DNA of 64,000 bases, taken from the NCBI RefSeq assembly GCF_900102745.1, contig NZ_FMZF01000001.1:310001-374000 (forward strand), read 5' to 3'. Position 1 is the stretch's first letter; the number at the start of each line of letters is the position of its first letter. This DNA comes from Geodermatophilus telluris (lineage in GTDB: Bacteria > Actinomycetota > Actinomycetes > Mycobacteriales > Geodermatophilaceae). Below are positions 16,716 through 26,100 of this stretch, in pieces. Under the pieces are notes generated by a model. It searched no databases. It saw nothing but the letters and a program-made list of their open reading frames with translations, and had not been told where the DNA came from. The translations under genes were made by a program, and so were the position numbers.

Positions 16716-17596
16716 GCCGGGGACGGCGTGGCGGACGCCGCCGGGGACGCCGCGACGTCGTCCTCGGCGAGGAAGCTCCAGGTCTCGCGCGCCGGCGTCG
16801 CGGCCTGCCCCGCCGGGCAGCTGGACCGGAAGTCGCACCAGCCGCACTGCCGGCCGGTCACCGCGGGGAAAGCCTCGTCGCGCGACGCGCCGCCCTCCAG
16901 GGCCTCGGTCGCGACGGCGATGTCGGCGGCGACGTCCTCGGCGCGGCGCACGTGGTTGGCCAGCGAGCGCTCGGTGTGCTCGAAGGAGGCCACCGTCCCG
17001 CTGGGCAGGTGGTGCAGCTCGACCCGGCGGCAGGGCCGGCGCAGCGTGCGCTGGACGCCGAGGACGTAGACCGCCAGCGCCGGTGACCCGCGCGCCTCGT
17101 CGTCGGTGCTGGGCACCCGGCCGGTCTTGTAGTCGACGACGACCAGCTCGTCGCCGCGCTGGTCGATGCGGTCGACCCGGCCCGACAGCGCTAGCCGGGC
17201 CGTGGTGGCCGCGACCTGGCGCTCGGTGCCGACCGGCTCGTCGCCGGGGTCGAGGTCGGCGACGTAGTCGGTCAGCCAGCCGGCCGCGCGCGCCCGCCAC
17301 CGCTCGGACTGGTCGGCGTCGCGGAAGCCGCTGGGCGACCAGGCGCCGTAGAGCAGCTGCCGGGCCGCGCCGGCGGTGCGCCGGTCCCGGGGCAGCTCCC
17401 ACCAGGAGCGCAGCGCCGCGTGCACCGCCGAGCCCACCGAGTTGTGCGCCCACGGCGGCCCCTTGGGCGGGGTCGGGCGGTCGACGTAGGCGAACCGGTA
17501 CCGGCGGGGGCAGTCGGCGAAGGTGGCGAGCTTGCTCGGCGTCGCGGGGAACAGCCGCTGCGGCATCCCCGGCATCTCCAGCTGCGCCCCACCCAC
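16712..17596 (-). CDS. RecB-family exonuclease, PD-(D/E)XK with iron-sulfur cysteines
   Basis: A 294-residue stand-alone nuclease. FADCPRRYRFAYVDRP near residue 24 is the usual start of the Cas4/RecB domain; the catalytic core shows GSAVHAAL (His), ALSGRVDRID (Asp) and ELVVVDYKTGR (Asp and Lys). Four cysteines, one at FADC and three in QCGWCDFRSSCP, could bind a 4Fe-4S cluster, as in AddB and Cas4. Probably processes DNA ends in repair. GTG at 17596 is preferred since TAGCGT lies 7 nt upstream with no SD; GTG at 17605 would place the -10 inside the gene. Its promoter overlaps the stop of the PHP gene. Confidence 0.88.
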   Translation of the reverse strand: MGGAQLEMPGMPQRLFPATPSKLATFADCPRRYRFAYVDRPTPPKGPPWAHNSVGSAVHAALRSWWELPRDRRTAGAARQLLYGAWSPSGFRDADQSERWRARAAGWLTDYVADLDPGDEPVGTERQVAATTARLALSGRVDRIDQRGDELVVVDYKTGRVPSTDDEARGSPALAVYVLGVQRTLRRPCRRVELHHLPSGTVASFEHTERSLANHVRRAEDVAADIAVATEALEGGASRDEAFPAVTGRQCGWCDFRSSCPAGQAATPARETWSFLAEDDVAASPAASATPSPA

Positions 17597-17603
17597 GCCG
17601 GTC

Positions 17604-17609
17604 ACGCTA
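17604..17609 (-). promoter_or_regulatory. Candidate leaderless -10 for the RecB-like nuclease
   Basis: TAGCGT on the minus strand, 7 nt before GTG at 17596. Its first three bases are the stop codon of the PHP-domain gene. Confidence 0.45.
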
Positions 17610-18482
17610 ACCCGCGGCACCGGCCGGCCCGGTGAACGGCGCGGTGCCGGTCCCCGCGGCGAGCAGCGCCTCGTACTGCCCGGGGTCGGTGAGACAGGCC
17701 CCGATCGGCGTCGTCTTGTTGGCGCCGTGGTGGTCGCTGGAGCCGGTGACCAGCAGCCCCAGCTCGCCGGCCAGGCCGCGCAGGTGGTCGCGCTCGGCGG
17801 GGCCGTGGTCGGGGTGGTCGACCTCCAGGCCGAGCAGCCCGGCGCCGGCCATCGCCGCGATCGCCGCGTCGTCGACCACCCGGCCGCGCTTCCTCGCCAG
17901 GCCGTGGGCGAACACCGGCACGCCGCCGGCCTCCCGGACCAGCCGGATCCCCTCGAGGACGTCGGTGTCGGCCTTGGCCACGTAGTGGGGGCTGCGGTGG
18001 GACAGCAGCGTGGCGAAGGCCTCGTCGACCGACGCGACGACGCCGGCCTCGACCAGCGCCCGCGCCACGTGCGGGCGGCCGACCACCCCGCCGGCCGAGG
18101 CCTCGACGACGCGCTCCCACACCACCGGGTGGCCGGCCGCGGCGAGCGCGGTGACGATGCGCTCACCGCGGCTGAGCCGCTCGGCGCGCAGCCGGGTCAG
18201 CTCCGCGGTCAGCGCCGGGTGCGCGGGGTCGAACAGGTAGGCGAGCAGGTGCACGCTGACCGGCGGCTCGTCGGCCGGGAACCAGCGGCAGGACAGCTCC
18301 ATGCCGGGGACGACGGTGAGCCCGGCCGGGCGGGCGGCCCGCGCCGCGGCCCACCCGTCGGTGGTGTCGTGGTCGGTCAGCGCGACCACGTCGAGGCCGG
18401 CCGCGGCCGCGGTGGCCACCAGCGCGGCGGGGGTCTCGGTGCCGTCGGAGACCGCCGAGTGGGTGTGCAGGTCGATGCGCAT
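17607..18482 (-). CDS. PHP-domain phosphoesterase
   Basis: A 291-residue polymerase-and-histidinol-phosphatase domain protein. Metal-binding motifs appear in order: DLHTHSAVSDGTE near 5-16, LTDHDTTDGW near 41, MELSC near 65, GRPHVARAL near 158 and GSSDHHGANK near 258. The size and motifs match bacterial 3',5'-nucleoside bisphosphate phosphatase/RNase AM-type proteins, a plausible but unproven activity. ATG at 18482 begins the family N-terminus; GGGAGG lies about 10 nt upstream. Confidence 0.9.
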   Translation of the reverse strand: MRIDLHTHSAVSDGTETPAALVATAAAAGLDVVALTDHDTTDGWAAARAARPAGLTVVPGMELSCRWFPADEPPVSVHLLAYLFDPAHPALTAELTRLRAERLSRGERIVTALAAAGHPVVWERVVEASAGGVVGRPHVARALVEAGVVASVDEAFATLLSHRSPHYVAKADTDVLEGIRLVREAGGVPVFAHGLARKRGRVVDDAAIAAMAGAGLLGLEVDHPDHGPAERDHLRGLAGELGLLVTGSSDHHGANKTTPIGACLTDPGQYEALLAAGTGTAPFTGPAGAAG

Positions 18483-18498
18483 CGGCGTCCAGCCTCCC

Positions 18499-19161
18499 TC
18501 AGGCCGGTGCGGGTCCGTCCTGGCGGGGGCTGCGGGCGCCGGGGATGGGCTGGGTGTCGCGCCGACCGCCGCGCCCGCCCTCACGTCCCTCGGCGGGCTC
18601 GGGGTTGCCCTCGTCGTCGCCGCCGGCCGCACTCCCCCAGTCGCTGCCGAAGAGCAGCCCGCTGACCTGGTGGTAGAGGAGGTCGGCGCGCGGCAGGAAG
18701 GTGATCTGGGACAGCGCCTGCTGCTGGCCGGCGGACTCGAAGCGGAAGGTGCCGTAGCCGAGCACCTGGCCCAGCAGCGTCTCCTTCCAGGTCAGGTCGG
18801 TGATCCGGCGCAGCGGGAGGAGGGTGACGGTGCGGGCGACGATCCCCGAGGTGAGCAGGACCCGGCGGCGGGTGACGATGAAGTGCCGCATCCACCACTC
18901 GCCGGCGCGCAGCGCGAACGACCCCAGCGCGCCGAGGACGAGGACCAGCCCGACGGTGGCGCCGACCCGGTTGTCGGGATCGAGGGTGAGCACCCACAGG
19001 CCGGCGACGAGCACCGGCAGCGCCTTGGCGGCGGGCTCGAGCAGCACGGCCCAGTGCCGGCGGGTGGCCAGGACGGCGTCCTCACCGGGGAGCAGGTACT
19101 TCGCGGCGTCCTTGGCCCACCGCGGCGGGCGGCCGTCGCTGCCCCGCGCCGGGCCGGTCAC
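18499..19161 (-). CDS. Bacterial PH-domain (DUF304-type) membrane protein
   Basis: A 220-residue protein. PGEDAVLATRRHWAVLLEP precedes two hydrophobic helices (about 45-85), then the bPH2 domain with FIVTRRRVLLTSGIVARTV and LPLRRITDLTWKETLLGQVL, followed by GYGTFRFESAG. The last 50 residues are hydrophilic and low complexity. Family members are inner-membrane proteins of unknown role. The small membrane-protein gene lies 6 nt upstream, suggesting a shared transcript. Confidence 0.85.
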   Translation of the reverse strand: MTGPARGSDGRPPRWAKDAAKYLLPGEDAVLATRRHWAVLLEPAAKALPVLVAGLWVLTLDPDNRVGATVGLVLVLGALGSFALRAGEWWMRHFIVTRRRVLLTSGIVARTVTLLPLRRITDLTWKETLLGQVLGYGTFRFESAGQQQALSQITFLPRADLLYHQVSGLLFGSDWGSAAGGDDEGNPEPAEGREGGRGGRRDTQPIPGARSPRQDGPAPA

Positions 19162-19167
19162 GGCCGC

Positions 19168-19326
19168 CTAGACGAGCGACTCGACGAACGCGGCCAGCGA
19201 CGAGGCGGCGTCCCCGAGCGCCTCACCCGCGTTGCGCACCATCGCGGCCGAGGACTCCGGCTGCTGGATGACGTAGAAGACGACGAAGGCGACGGCCAGC
19301 CAGACGAGGATCTTCTTCAGGTTCAC
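19168..19326 (-). CDS. Small single-pass membrane protein
   Basis: A 52-residue protein: VNLKKILVWLAVAFVVFYVI gives one transmembrane helix after a short basic start, then QQPESSAAMVRNAGEALGD and an amphipathic tail. The function is not recognised. GTG at 19326 is supported by GGAGG 5 nt upstream. It lies 6 nt from the PH-domain gene, so the two products may work together at the membrane. Confidence 0.8.
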   Translation of the reverse strand: MNLKKILVWLAVAFVVFYVIQQPESSAAMVRNAGEALGDAASSLAAFVESLV

Positions 19327-19453
19327 CGCCACCTCCGGGGTCTGCTCGCACCGGCGGGCACGGTGCCCGCGCGAGTGGGCCCGGAGGCCGGTCCCATGCG
19401 TAACACAGGCCCCACGGTCCTCCCGGGCGGACACGCCGGGCGGCCCCGGCCGG

Positions 19454-20077
19454 TCACTCCCCGGGCAGGAAGTGCTCGCTGGGCGGCCCGAGCGGGAGGT
19501 CGGGGTAGAGCCGGTCGCGCAGGTCGAGCAGCGTGAGCTCCTCGGCGAGCAGCCAGCCGGCCGACATCGGCCACATGACCAGCCACAGCCACACGCCGTA
19601 GGCCTCCCCGACGAAGGCGGCGCGGTCGTCGGAGGTGGGGACGGCCCACAGCGGGGCGCGCTGTCCGGCGGCCTCGACCGCCGCCGAGGACGGCCCGGTG
19701 ATCACGTCGCCCGGGTCGAGACCGGGCAGGCCCGCGTACCCGCAGCCCACACCGGTGCCCGGCTCCTCGGCGACCAGGACCAGCTCGGCGGACCCGCCCA
19801 GCGGCGCGGGCCCGGCGCAGCCGACGACGATGGCCCGGGCGCCGGGCTCGCCGCCCCACGCCAGGCCGGTGACCGTCCAGCCCGACGGCATGGGGTCGGG
19901 CACCCAGGCCGGCACCCGGGCGTCGGCGGTGACCGCGGCGATGGCGTCGTGCGCGATGAGCGTGGTGTGGTGCAGCGGCGTCACGGCGCCGTGCACGTGG
20001 CACCAGGCGAGCGCGGAGTCCCCCGGGCGCACGACGAGCGGCTCACCGCAGCGGGGGCAGACCGGGGAGGCGCTCAT
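19454..20077 (-). CDS. DUF6758-type zinc-ribbon protein
   Basis: About 207 residues. CPRCGEPL and AWCHVHG at the N-terminus look like a zinc ribbon. The rest is a globular domain with conserved VPDPMPSGWTVTGLAWGG and LWLVMWPMSAGWLLAEEL segments found in a conserved actinobacterial family sometimes mislabelled phosphotransacetylase. No catalytic motif is visible. ATG at 20077 places the zinc ribbon at the start; an alternative start at 20098 adds seven residues. Divergent from the Nudix gene. Confidence 0.72.
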   Translation of the reverse strand: MSASPVCPRCGEPLVVRPGDSALAWCHVHGAVTPLHHTTLIAHDAIAAVTADARVPAWVPDPMPSGWTVTGLAWGGEPGARAIVVGCAGPAPLGGSAELVLVAEEPGTGVGCGYAGLPGLDPGDVITGPSSAAVEAAGQRAPLWAVPTSDDRAAFVGEAYGVWLWLVMWPMSAGWLLAEELTLLDLRDRLYPDLPLGPPSEHFLPGE

Positions 20078-20145
20078 CGGATGACACCGTCCTGTCACTC
20101 GATCGGTTCGTCAAGCGGAGTCCGACGCGTTCCGGCGTGCCGCCG

Positions 20146-20151
20146 TAGGCT
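20146..20151 (+). promoter_or_regulatory. Candidate leaderless -10 for the Nudix hydrolase
   Basis: TAGGCT ends 7 nt before the GTG at 20159, with no SD sequence. Confidence 0.5.
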
Positions 20152-20158
20152 CGCGCGC

Positions 20159-20599
20159 GTGCCCGCCTCCCCCGCCGGCGGGGGTCCCGACGCCCCCGCA
20201 GCGCCGGTGCAGCGCTGCGTGGGGGCCGTGGTGCTCGACGACGCCGGGCGGCTGCTGCTGGTGCGCCGGCGCAACGAGCCGGGTCGCGGGCTGTGGTCGG
20301 TGCCCGGCGGCCGGGTCGAGCCCGGGGAGTCGCTCGCCGGCGCCGCCGCGCGGGAGGTGCGGGAGGAGACCGGCCTGGACGTGCGGGTCGGCGCGGAGGT
20401 GGGCCGGGTGACGATCCCCGGGGACGGCGTCGTCTACGACGTCGTCGACTTCGCCTGCACGCTCACCGGCCCGGCGCGTCCGGTCCCCGGCGACGACGCC
20501 GACGCGGTGCTGTTCGCCGACGCCGCCGACCTCGAGCGGCTGACCTGCACGCCGCGGCTGCTGGAGACGCTGCGCGGCTGGGGCGCGCTGCCGGGCTGA
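20159..20599 (+). CDS. Nudix hydrolase
   Basis: A 146-residue Nudix protein. The box GGRVEPGESLAGAAAREV followed by REETGLDV matches GX5EX7REUXEEXGU with all metal ligands. The first strand CVGAVVLDDAGRLLLVRR and the loop WSVPGG are standard. It hydrolyses a nucleoside diphosphate linked to another moiety; which substrate is not evident, though the small size resembles ADP-ribose or 8-oxo-dGTP sanitising enzymes. GTG at 20159 is set by the leaderless -10 hexamer. It ends 24 nt from the converging MaoC-like gene. Confidence 0.93.
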   Translation: MPASPAGGGPDAPAAPVQRCVGAVVLDDAGRLLLVRRRNEPGRGLWSVPGGRVEPGESLAGAAAREVREETGLDVRVGAEVGRVTIPGDGVVYDVVDFACTLTGPARPVPGDDADAVLFADAADLERLTCTPRLLETLRGWGALPG

Positions 20600-20623
20600 C
20601 CGCCGCGGCGCCTCCCGCGGGCG

Positions 20624-21133
20624 TCAGCCGCGGGGCGTGGGCTCCGGGCGGCCGGGCTGCTCGCCGCCGCGGGCCTCGCCGTAGGAGCGCTTGGGCACCA
20701 TGACCTTGCGCCGGAAGGTGCAGACGACGGTGCCGTCCTGCTTGTAGCCGATCGTCTCGACGTGGACCACGCCGCGGTCGTCCCTCGACCGCGACTCGGT
20801 CTTGTCCAGGACCGTCGTCTCCCCGTAGATCGTGTCGCCGTGGAAGGTCGGCGCGACGTGCCGCAGCGACTCGATCTCCAGGTTGGCGATGGCCTTGCCC
20901 GACACGTCGGGGACGCTCATCCCGAGCAGCAGCGAGTAGACGTAGTTGCCGACCACGACGTTGCGGCCGAAGTCGGTGGTCTCGGCGGCGTAGTGGGCGT
21001 CGAGGTGCAGCGGGTGGTGGTTCATCGTGATCAGGCAGAACAAGTGGTCGTCGTACTCGGTGACGGTCTTCCCGGGCCAGTGCTTGTAGACCGCCCCGAC
21101 CTCGAACTCCTCGTAGTACCGGCCGAACTGCAT
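20624..21133 (-). CDS. MaoC-family hot-dog hydratase
   Basis: A 169-residue MaoC-like protein with the family opening GRYYEEFEVGAVYKHWPGKT, then TEYDDHLFCLITMNHHPLHLD, which carries the hydratase Asp/His region, and VVVGNYVYSLLLGMSV. Such enzymes hydrate 2-enoyl-CoA thioesters, sometimes in mesaconyl-CoA-type pathways. The length and sequence suggest a single hot-dog domain acting as a dimer. The C-terminal 15 residues are Pro/Gly-rich. No clustered fatty-acid genes accompany it, so the pathway is open. Confidence 0.88.
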   Translation of the reverse strand: MQFGRYYEEFEVGAVYKHWPGKTVTEYDDHLFCLITMNHHPLHLDAHYAAETTDFGRNVVVGNYVYSLLLGMSVPDVSGKAIANLEIESLRHVAPTFHGDTIYGETTVLDKTESRSRDDRGVVHVETIGYKQDGTVVCTFRRKVMVPKRSYGEARGGEQPGRPEPTPRG

Positions 21134-21251
21134 CTGCGCGCTCCCGACGTCGTCGTGGGGTGAGCGGGGCCCGCGCGCGGGGACCGTCCCGGCACGGGTG
21201 GCCCGTGTGCCACGGCGCGCGCCGGTGACCCGTCTGGACGGCCGCCGATCC

Positions 21252-21257
21252 TACGAT
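21252..21257 (+). promoter_or_regulatory. Candidate leaderless -10 for the 21264 gene pair
   Basis: TACGAT ends 6 nt before the ATG at 21264, with no SD sequence. Confidence 0.45.
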
Positions 21258-21263
21258 GCGCCG

Positions 21264-21752
21264 ATGGTCGAGCTCTCCCGCGCCGCCGACCCCGCGGAGG
21301 CCGAGGTGGTGGCGCTCTCCCCCGGCGGGCGACGCGCCCGTCTGGCCGCCACGGCGGTCGTCCTGGCGCTGCTGCTGGCCGGCACGGTGTGGGGCACCGA
21401 CGCCCACTTCCCGTTCGGCCCGTTCAAGATGTACTCGACCCGCGCGTCCAACGACGCCCCGGTCGTGTCCACCCGCGTCGTCGGCCTGACCGGCGACGGC
21501 CGGGAGGTGCGCCTGTCCGGCGGCGAGGTCGGCCTGCGCCGCGCCGAGTTCGAGGGTCAGCTGCCACGTCTGGTCGAGGACCCCTCGCTGCTGGTCCTGC
21601 TGGCCGACACCTACGCCGAGCACCACCCCGGCGGCCCGCAGCTGGTCGAGGTGCAGGTGGTGCTGCGCCGCTTCGAGCTCGTCGCCGGCGAGCGCACCGG
21701 CGCGTGGACCGACGACGTGCTGGTCGCGCAGGAGCTGGCGGTCGGCCCGTGA
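21264..21752 (+). CDS. Single-pass membrane protein with HFPFGPFKMYS motif
   Basis: A 162-residue protein of unknown function. A cytoplasmic stretch of about 28 residues precedes one transmembrane helix (LAATAVVLALLLAGTVWG); right after it comes THE motif-like DAHFPFGPFKMYSTR, then a small beta-rich extracellular domain. Its stop overlaps the GTG of the next, polytopic membrane gene (GTGA), so the two are tightly coupled and probably form a complex. The aromatic motif at the membrane surface is the most distinctive feature. Confidence 0.75.
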   Translation: MVELSRAADPAEAEVVALSPGGRRARLAATAVVLALLLAGTVWGTDAHFPFGPFKMYSTRASNDAPVVSTRVVGLTGDGREVRLSGGEVGLRRAEFEGQLPRLVEDPSLLVLLADTYAEHHPGGPQLVEVQVVLRRFELVAGERTGAWTDDVLVAQELAVGP

Positions 21753-22690
21753 GCACCGCGCTGCCCACCGCCGAGGCCACGACCCGCCCGGCCCCCCGGG
21801 GACCCCTGGCCGCCGTGCGCGGGTTCTGGACGCGGCCGGTGCCGCTGGCGCGGATCGCGGTGTTCCGCACCATCGCCTACCTGTTCGTGCCCGTCGACGT
21901 GTTCCTGACCACCGCGTGGGTGGCCGCCCACGCCGACGTGCCGACCGCGTACTACCAGCCGCTGGTCGTCGGCCGGCTGCTGCAGCTGCCCACGCCGACC
22001 GCCACGGTCGTGACCGTCGTCCAGTGGCTGCTGGTGGCCGCCGCGCTGGCCGCCGCCACCGGCCGGGCCCCCCGCCTGCTCGGCACCGCGGTGTTCCTCC
22101 TCTACTCCGAGTGGATGGTCATCGCGATGAGCTACGGCAAGGTCGACCACGACCGCATCGCCTACCTCGTCGCCCTCGCCGTGCTGCCGACCATCGGCGT
22201 GGCGTGCTGGCGCGACCGCCGCTCGTCGGAGGCCGCCGGCTGGGCGATGGCCGCGGTGTTCGTCACCGTGGTGCTCACCTACTTCCTCGCCGCCTGGGCG
22301 AAGGTGCGCTTCGGCGGGTGGGACTGGGCCACGGGCTCGACGATCACCCGCGCGGTCATCCGCCGGGGTACCGCGCTGTCGGAGTGGACCCTCGACGTGC
22401 CCGGTCTGCTCACGGCCGCGCAGTGGGTGATGCTCGTGGCCGAGTTCGCCGCGCCGCTGATGCTGCTGGTCCGCTCCGACCGGGCCCGGGTGGCGCTGGT
22501 CGTCTTCCTGCTCGGTTTCCACCTGATGGTGTTCGGCGGGCTGCGCATCATCTTCCTGCCGCACTGCGTGGCGATCCTGTCGATCCTGCCGTGGGAGCGG
22601 GCGCCCGAGGCCCTGGCCGCGATCCGCTCGCGGCTCGGCCGCGGGGCCGGGCGGGCCGGCGGCGTGCCCGCCGCAGACCCACCCGGCTGA
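21749..22690 (+). CDS. Polytopic membrane protein, HTTM/DoxX-like
   Basis: A 313-residue protein with about eight hydrophobic segments. LARIAVFRTIAYLFVPVDVF, EWMVIAMSYGKVDHDRIAYL and TYFLAAWAKVRFGGWDWATG recall the HTTM (vitamin K-dependent gamma-carboxylase-like membrane) domain, especially the last, conserved among HTTM and DoxX-like proteins. No C-terminal carboxylase domain is present. It is co-translated with the upstream single-pass protein. Function unknown; the HTTM assignment is by resemblance only. Confidence 0.65.
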   Translation: MSTALPTAEATTRPAPRGPLAAVRGFWTRPVPLARIAVFRTIAYLFVPVDVFLTTAWVAAHADVPTAYYQPLVVGRLLQLPTPTATVVTVVQWLLVAAALAAATGRAPRLLGTAVFLLYSEWMVIAMSYGKVDHDRIAYLVALAVLPTIGVACWRDRRSSEAAGWAMAAVFVTVVLTYFLAAWAKVRFGGWDWATGSTITRAVIRRGTALSEWTLDVPGLLTAAQWVMLVAEFAAPLMLLVRSDRARVALVVFLLGFHLMVFGGLRIIFLPHCVAILSILPWERAPEALAAIRSRLGRGAGRAGGVPAADPPG

Positions 22691-22703
22691 CCGCCGGGCC
22701 CGC

Positions 22704-22997
22704 TCAGAGCAGCGCACCGATGCGGGCGGCCATGTCCGCCTCGTGCTGCTGGTAGGACCCGGCCACCTGGCCGAGCAGCCCGCCCATGCCGGTCAGCGCG
22801 TCGCTGACCCCCTGCGCGGACAGCCGCCACTGCTCGTAGAGCGCGCTGAACTGCACGGCCGCCTGGCTGTCGGTCCAGCCGTCGAGCACCGAGGTGTTGA
22901 CGTGGCTCGACAGCGTCGCGTGGCGCGACGCGGTCTCGGCGGCCTCGGCCTGGCACTGCCCGGCCATCGACTGCAGCGTGGCGATGTCGACCTTCAT
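22704..22997 (-). CDS. WXG100-family (ESAT-6-like) protein
   Basis: A 97-residue all-helical protein beginning MKVDIATLQSMAGQCQAEAA, with a central turn LDGWTDSQAAVQF at about residue 41 and a second helix through YEQWRLSAQGVSDAL. Length and helix-turn-helix hairpin match WXG100 substrates of type VII secretion; the WxG turn reads WTD, so the glycine is replaced. ATG at 22997 with GGGAGG 4-5 nt upstream. It is divergent from the EssC-like ATPase gene across 152 nt, which suggests that it is the secreted partner. Confidence 0.82.
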   Translation of the reverse strand: MKVDIATLQSMAGQCQAEAAETASRHATLSSHVNTSVLDGWTDSQAAVQFSALYEQWRLSAQGVSDALTGMGGLLGQVAGSYQQHEADMAARIGALL

Positions 22998-23149
22998 GGT
23001 CCCTCCCGTCCGGTCCGGGTCCCTCCCGGTGGCAGCGGACGGTAGGCCGCTGCGGCCGGGGAGCCGCCCCGCCCGTCCACAGCCGGCCGGCCGTCCACAG
23101 CTGCCCGTCCCGCTGCCTGCCCCGGCCGGGACCACCGCAGGGTCGGCGC
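22998..23149. promoter_or_regulatory. Divergent intergenic region of the WXG100/EssC-like pair
   Basis: 152 nt between the two divergent starts. It is GC-rich with GGCCGG runs (23083-23098) and a TAGGCC at 23042; no clear promoter pair or palindromic operator is apparent. Confidence 0.4.
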
Positions 23150-26100
23150 GTGCCCGACGACCACCTCTCCGCCGGACCCCGCTGCTGGACCGTCGTGGGG
23201 CCCGGAGGACCCGCCGACGTGGAGGTCCGCGCGGCCGACGACGCCCGCCTCGACGCCGTCCTGCCCGCCCTCGCCGCCGCCCTCGCGGTCCCGGTCGCCG
23301 ACGTGTGGTCGGGCACCGGCCGGCTGCCCGGCGACCTGCCCCTGAGCGACGGCGCCCTCGCGCACGGGGCCGTCCTCGGTCTCGGCCGGCCGGCCGGCCG
23401 CGACGGCGGTCCGGCGCGCAGCCCGCTGGAGCTGCACGTCGTCGGCGGTCCCGCGGCCGGCAGCACCGTGCCGCTGGCCGCGGGACGGCACGTCCTGGGC
23501 CGCGGGACCGGCGCCACCCTGCCGCTGCCGGACGCGGGGGTCTCCCGCCGGCACGCCCTCCTCGAGGTGGGGGCCGGCGGCATCGCCGTGACCGACCTCG
23601 GCTCCACGAACGGCAGCCGGCTCGACGACGCCGACCTCGGTGCCGCCGCCCGGGCGTGGCCTCCGGGGGCGGTGCTACGACTGGGCGGGAGCTCCCTGGC
23701 GGTCTCCGGCCCCCGCCACGGCCCCGCCGGCCTGCGTCCCGCACCGGCCGGCCGGGTGCTCGTGCAGACCGCGCCGCAGCCGGTGCCGGTGCGGCCGGAG
23801 ACCGAGGTCCGGCTGCCCGACGCCCCCGTGACCGGCTCCCGCCGACGGGTGGCCTGGGTGGCCGTCGTCCTCCCGGCAGCCGCCGGGGTCACGATGGCGT
23901 GGGTGCTGGCGGCGCCGGTGTTCCTCTTCTTCGCGCTGCTCAGCCCGGTGGTCGCGGTGGCCACGTGGCTGTCGGAGCGGTGGAGCGGGTCCCGCAGCGG
24001 CCGGCGGGCGGCCGCGGTCCACGCCGAGGAGACCCGGGCGGCACGCGAGCGCCTGGCCGAGGCGGTGCGCGCCGACGTCCGCTGGGCACGTGCCGCCTGG
24101 CCGGACCTCGCCGCGCTCGTCACGGCGGCGCGGCGGCGGACCGGCCTGCTCTGGCACCGCGGCGCCGCCGACGCGGAGACGCTGGTCGTCCGGCTGGGCA
24201 CCGGCGCCGGCGTCACCCGGGTCCGGCGGCTGGAGGACGGCAGGCGCGAACCCGAGACGGCGGCCGACCTGCCGGTGACCGTCGACCTGCGCCGGACCGG
24301 CGGGCTCGCCGTGACCGGCCCCCGCGGCCCCGCGCTCGGCGTCCTGGCCGGGGTGCTGGCGCAGCTGGTGACCCTGTCCCCACCCGGGGAGGTCGACGTC
24401 GCCGTGCTGACGACGTCCCGACTGCTGCCCGACTGGTCGTGGACCCGCTGGCTGCCGCACCTGTCCCCCGGCGCCGTGCACGTCCGCCCGGACCCGGCCG
24501 AGGCCGCTGCGGCGGCCGACGCGGCCCTGTTGTCCTGGCTCGGCGGCCTGGCCGCGGTGGAGGACCGGCCGCGGGCCGGCGGCCCGGGCGCACCGGCCCG
24601 TCCCCGCCCCGCCCGGTGGCTGGTCCTCGTGGTCGACCGGCCGGTCGACCGCGCGCTGCGGGCGGCGCTGCGCGGCTGCCGGGAGGCCGGCGTGGTCGTG
24701 CTGGGCCGCGCCGACCGGGCCGACCAGCTCGTCGACGTCGACGCCGTGCTGCAGGTCGCCGGCGAGACCGGGGACACCGGCCACCTCCACGTCGGCGGCG
24801 CGGACCGGGTCCGGCTGGTGGTGGACCGGCTGTCCCCGGCGGTCGCCGGACGGCTGGCCCGGGACCTGGCACCGCTCGCACCGGCCCGTGCGGCGGGGGG
24901 CCTGCCCGAGGCGGTCCGGCTGCTCGACCTGGTCGGCGACGGCGGCGCACCCGTCGTCCCGGGGTGGTCCCGGGACCGGGGGTCGCTGCGCGCCCGGCTC
25001 GGTGCCGGACCGGACGGTGCGGTCGAGGTCGACCTCTGCCGCGACGGCCCGCACGCCCTGGTCGCCGGGACGACCGGCTCGGGCAAGTCCGAGCTGCTGC
25101 GCACGCTGGTCGCGGCCCTGGCGCTGGCCCACCCGCCCGACCGCTGCTCCTTCCTGCTCGTCGACTACAAGGGCGGCGCCGCCTTCGCCGAGGCGGTGGC
25201 GCTGCCGCACACCGTCGGCCTGGTCACCGACCTCGACGGCGCGGCGACGGCCCGGGCGCTGCGCTCGCTCACCGCCGAGCTCGCCCGCCGCGAGGCCGTC
25301 CTCGCCGCCGCCGGCGTGGCCGACGTCGCGGCGCTCCCCACGGACGTCGGGCTGGCCCGGCTGGTGATCGTGGTCGACGAGTTCGCCGGGCTGGTCGAGA
25401 CGCTGCCGGAGTTCGTGTCGGGCCTCGTGGGGATCGCCCAGCGCGGGCGCTCGCTGGGGGTGCACCTCGTGCTGGCGACCCAGCGGCCCGGTGGCGTGGT
25501 CTCGCCCGAGATCCGCGCCAACTGCTCCCTGCGGCTGTGCCTGCGCACCACGGGTGAGGCCGACTCCCGCGACGTGCTCGGCGGCCCCGAGGCAGCGACG
25601 GTCCCGGCCGACCGCCCCGGACGCGGGTGGCTGCGGGTCGGCAGCGAGCGCCCGGTGCCCTTCCAGGCGGCACGCGTGGCCCTGGCCGCCCCGGCCGGGG
25701 CCACCGGACCCACCGTGCGCCGCTGGGCGTGGCCGGTACCGCCGGAGGCGCCCGGTCCGGAGGTGTCCCCGGCGGGGCCGTCCGACCTCGCCCGCGTCGC
25801 CGACGCCACCGCCGCGCACGCCGAGGCCGCGGGGATCCCCGCCCCGCACCGCCCCTGGCAGCCGCCACTGCCCGGGCGGATCGGCGCCGACGAGCTCGAT
25901 CGCGCCGGTCGTCCGCCGACGGAGCTGCTCGTCGGCCTCGTCGACCACCCGGACCGGCAGCGCCGGGAGCCGCTGGTGCTCGACCTGGCGCGCGGCGGTG
26001 GCTGGCTGGCCGTCGGCGGGCCCCGCAGCGGCCGGACGACCCTGCTGCGGACCGTGCTCGCCGAGGCGGTCGGGCGCCTGCCGCCCGGGCGCCTGCACGT

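Noticed and set aside
16712..17596. CRISPR-associated Cas4
   Set aside because: Motifs and cysteines fit the wider RecB/Cas4 group, but there is no array or cas neighbour, and the gene sits in a housekeeping setting.
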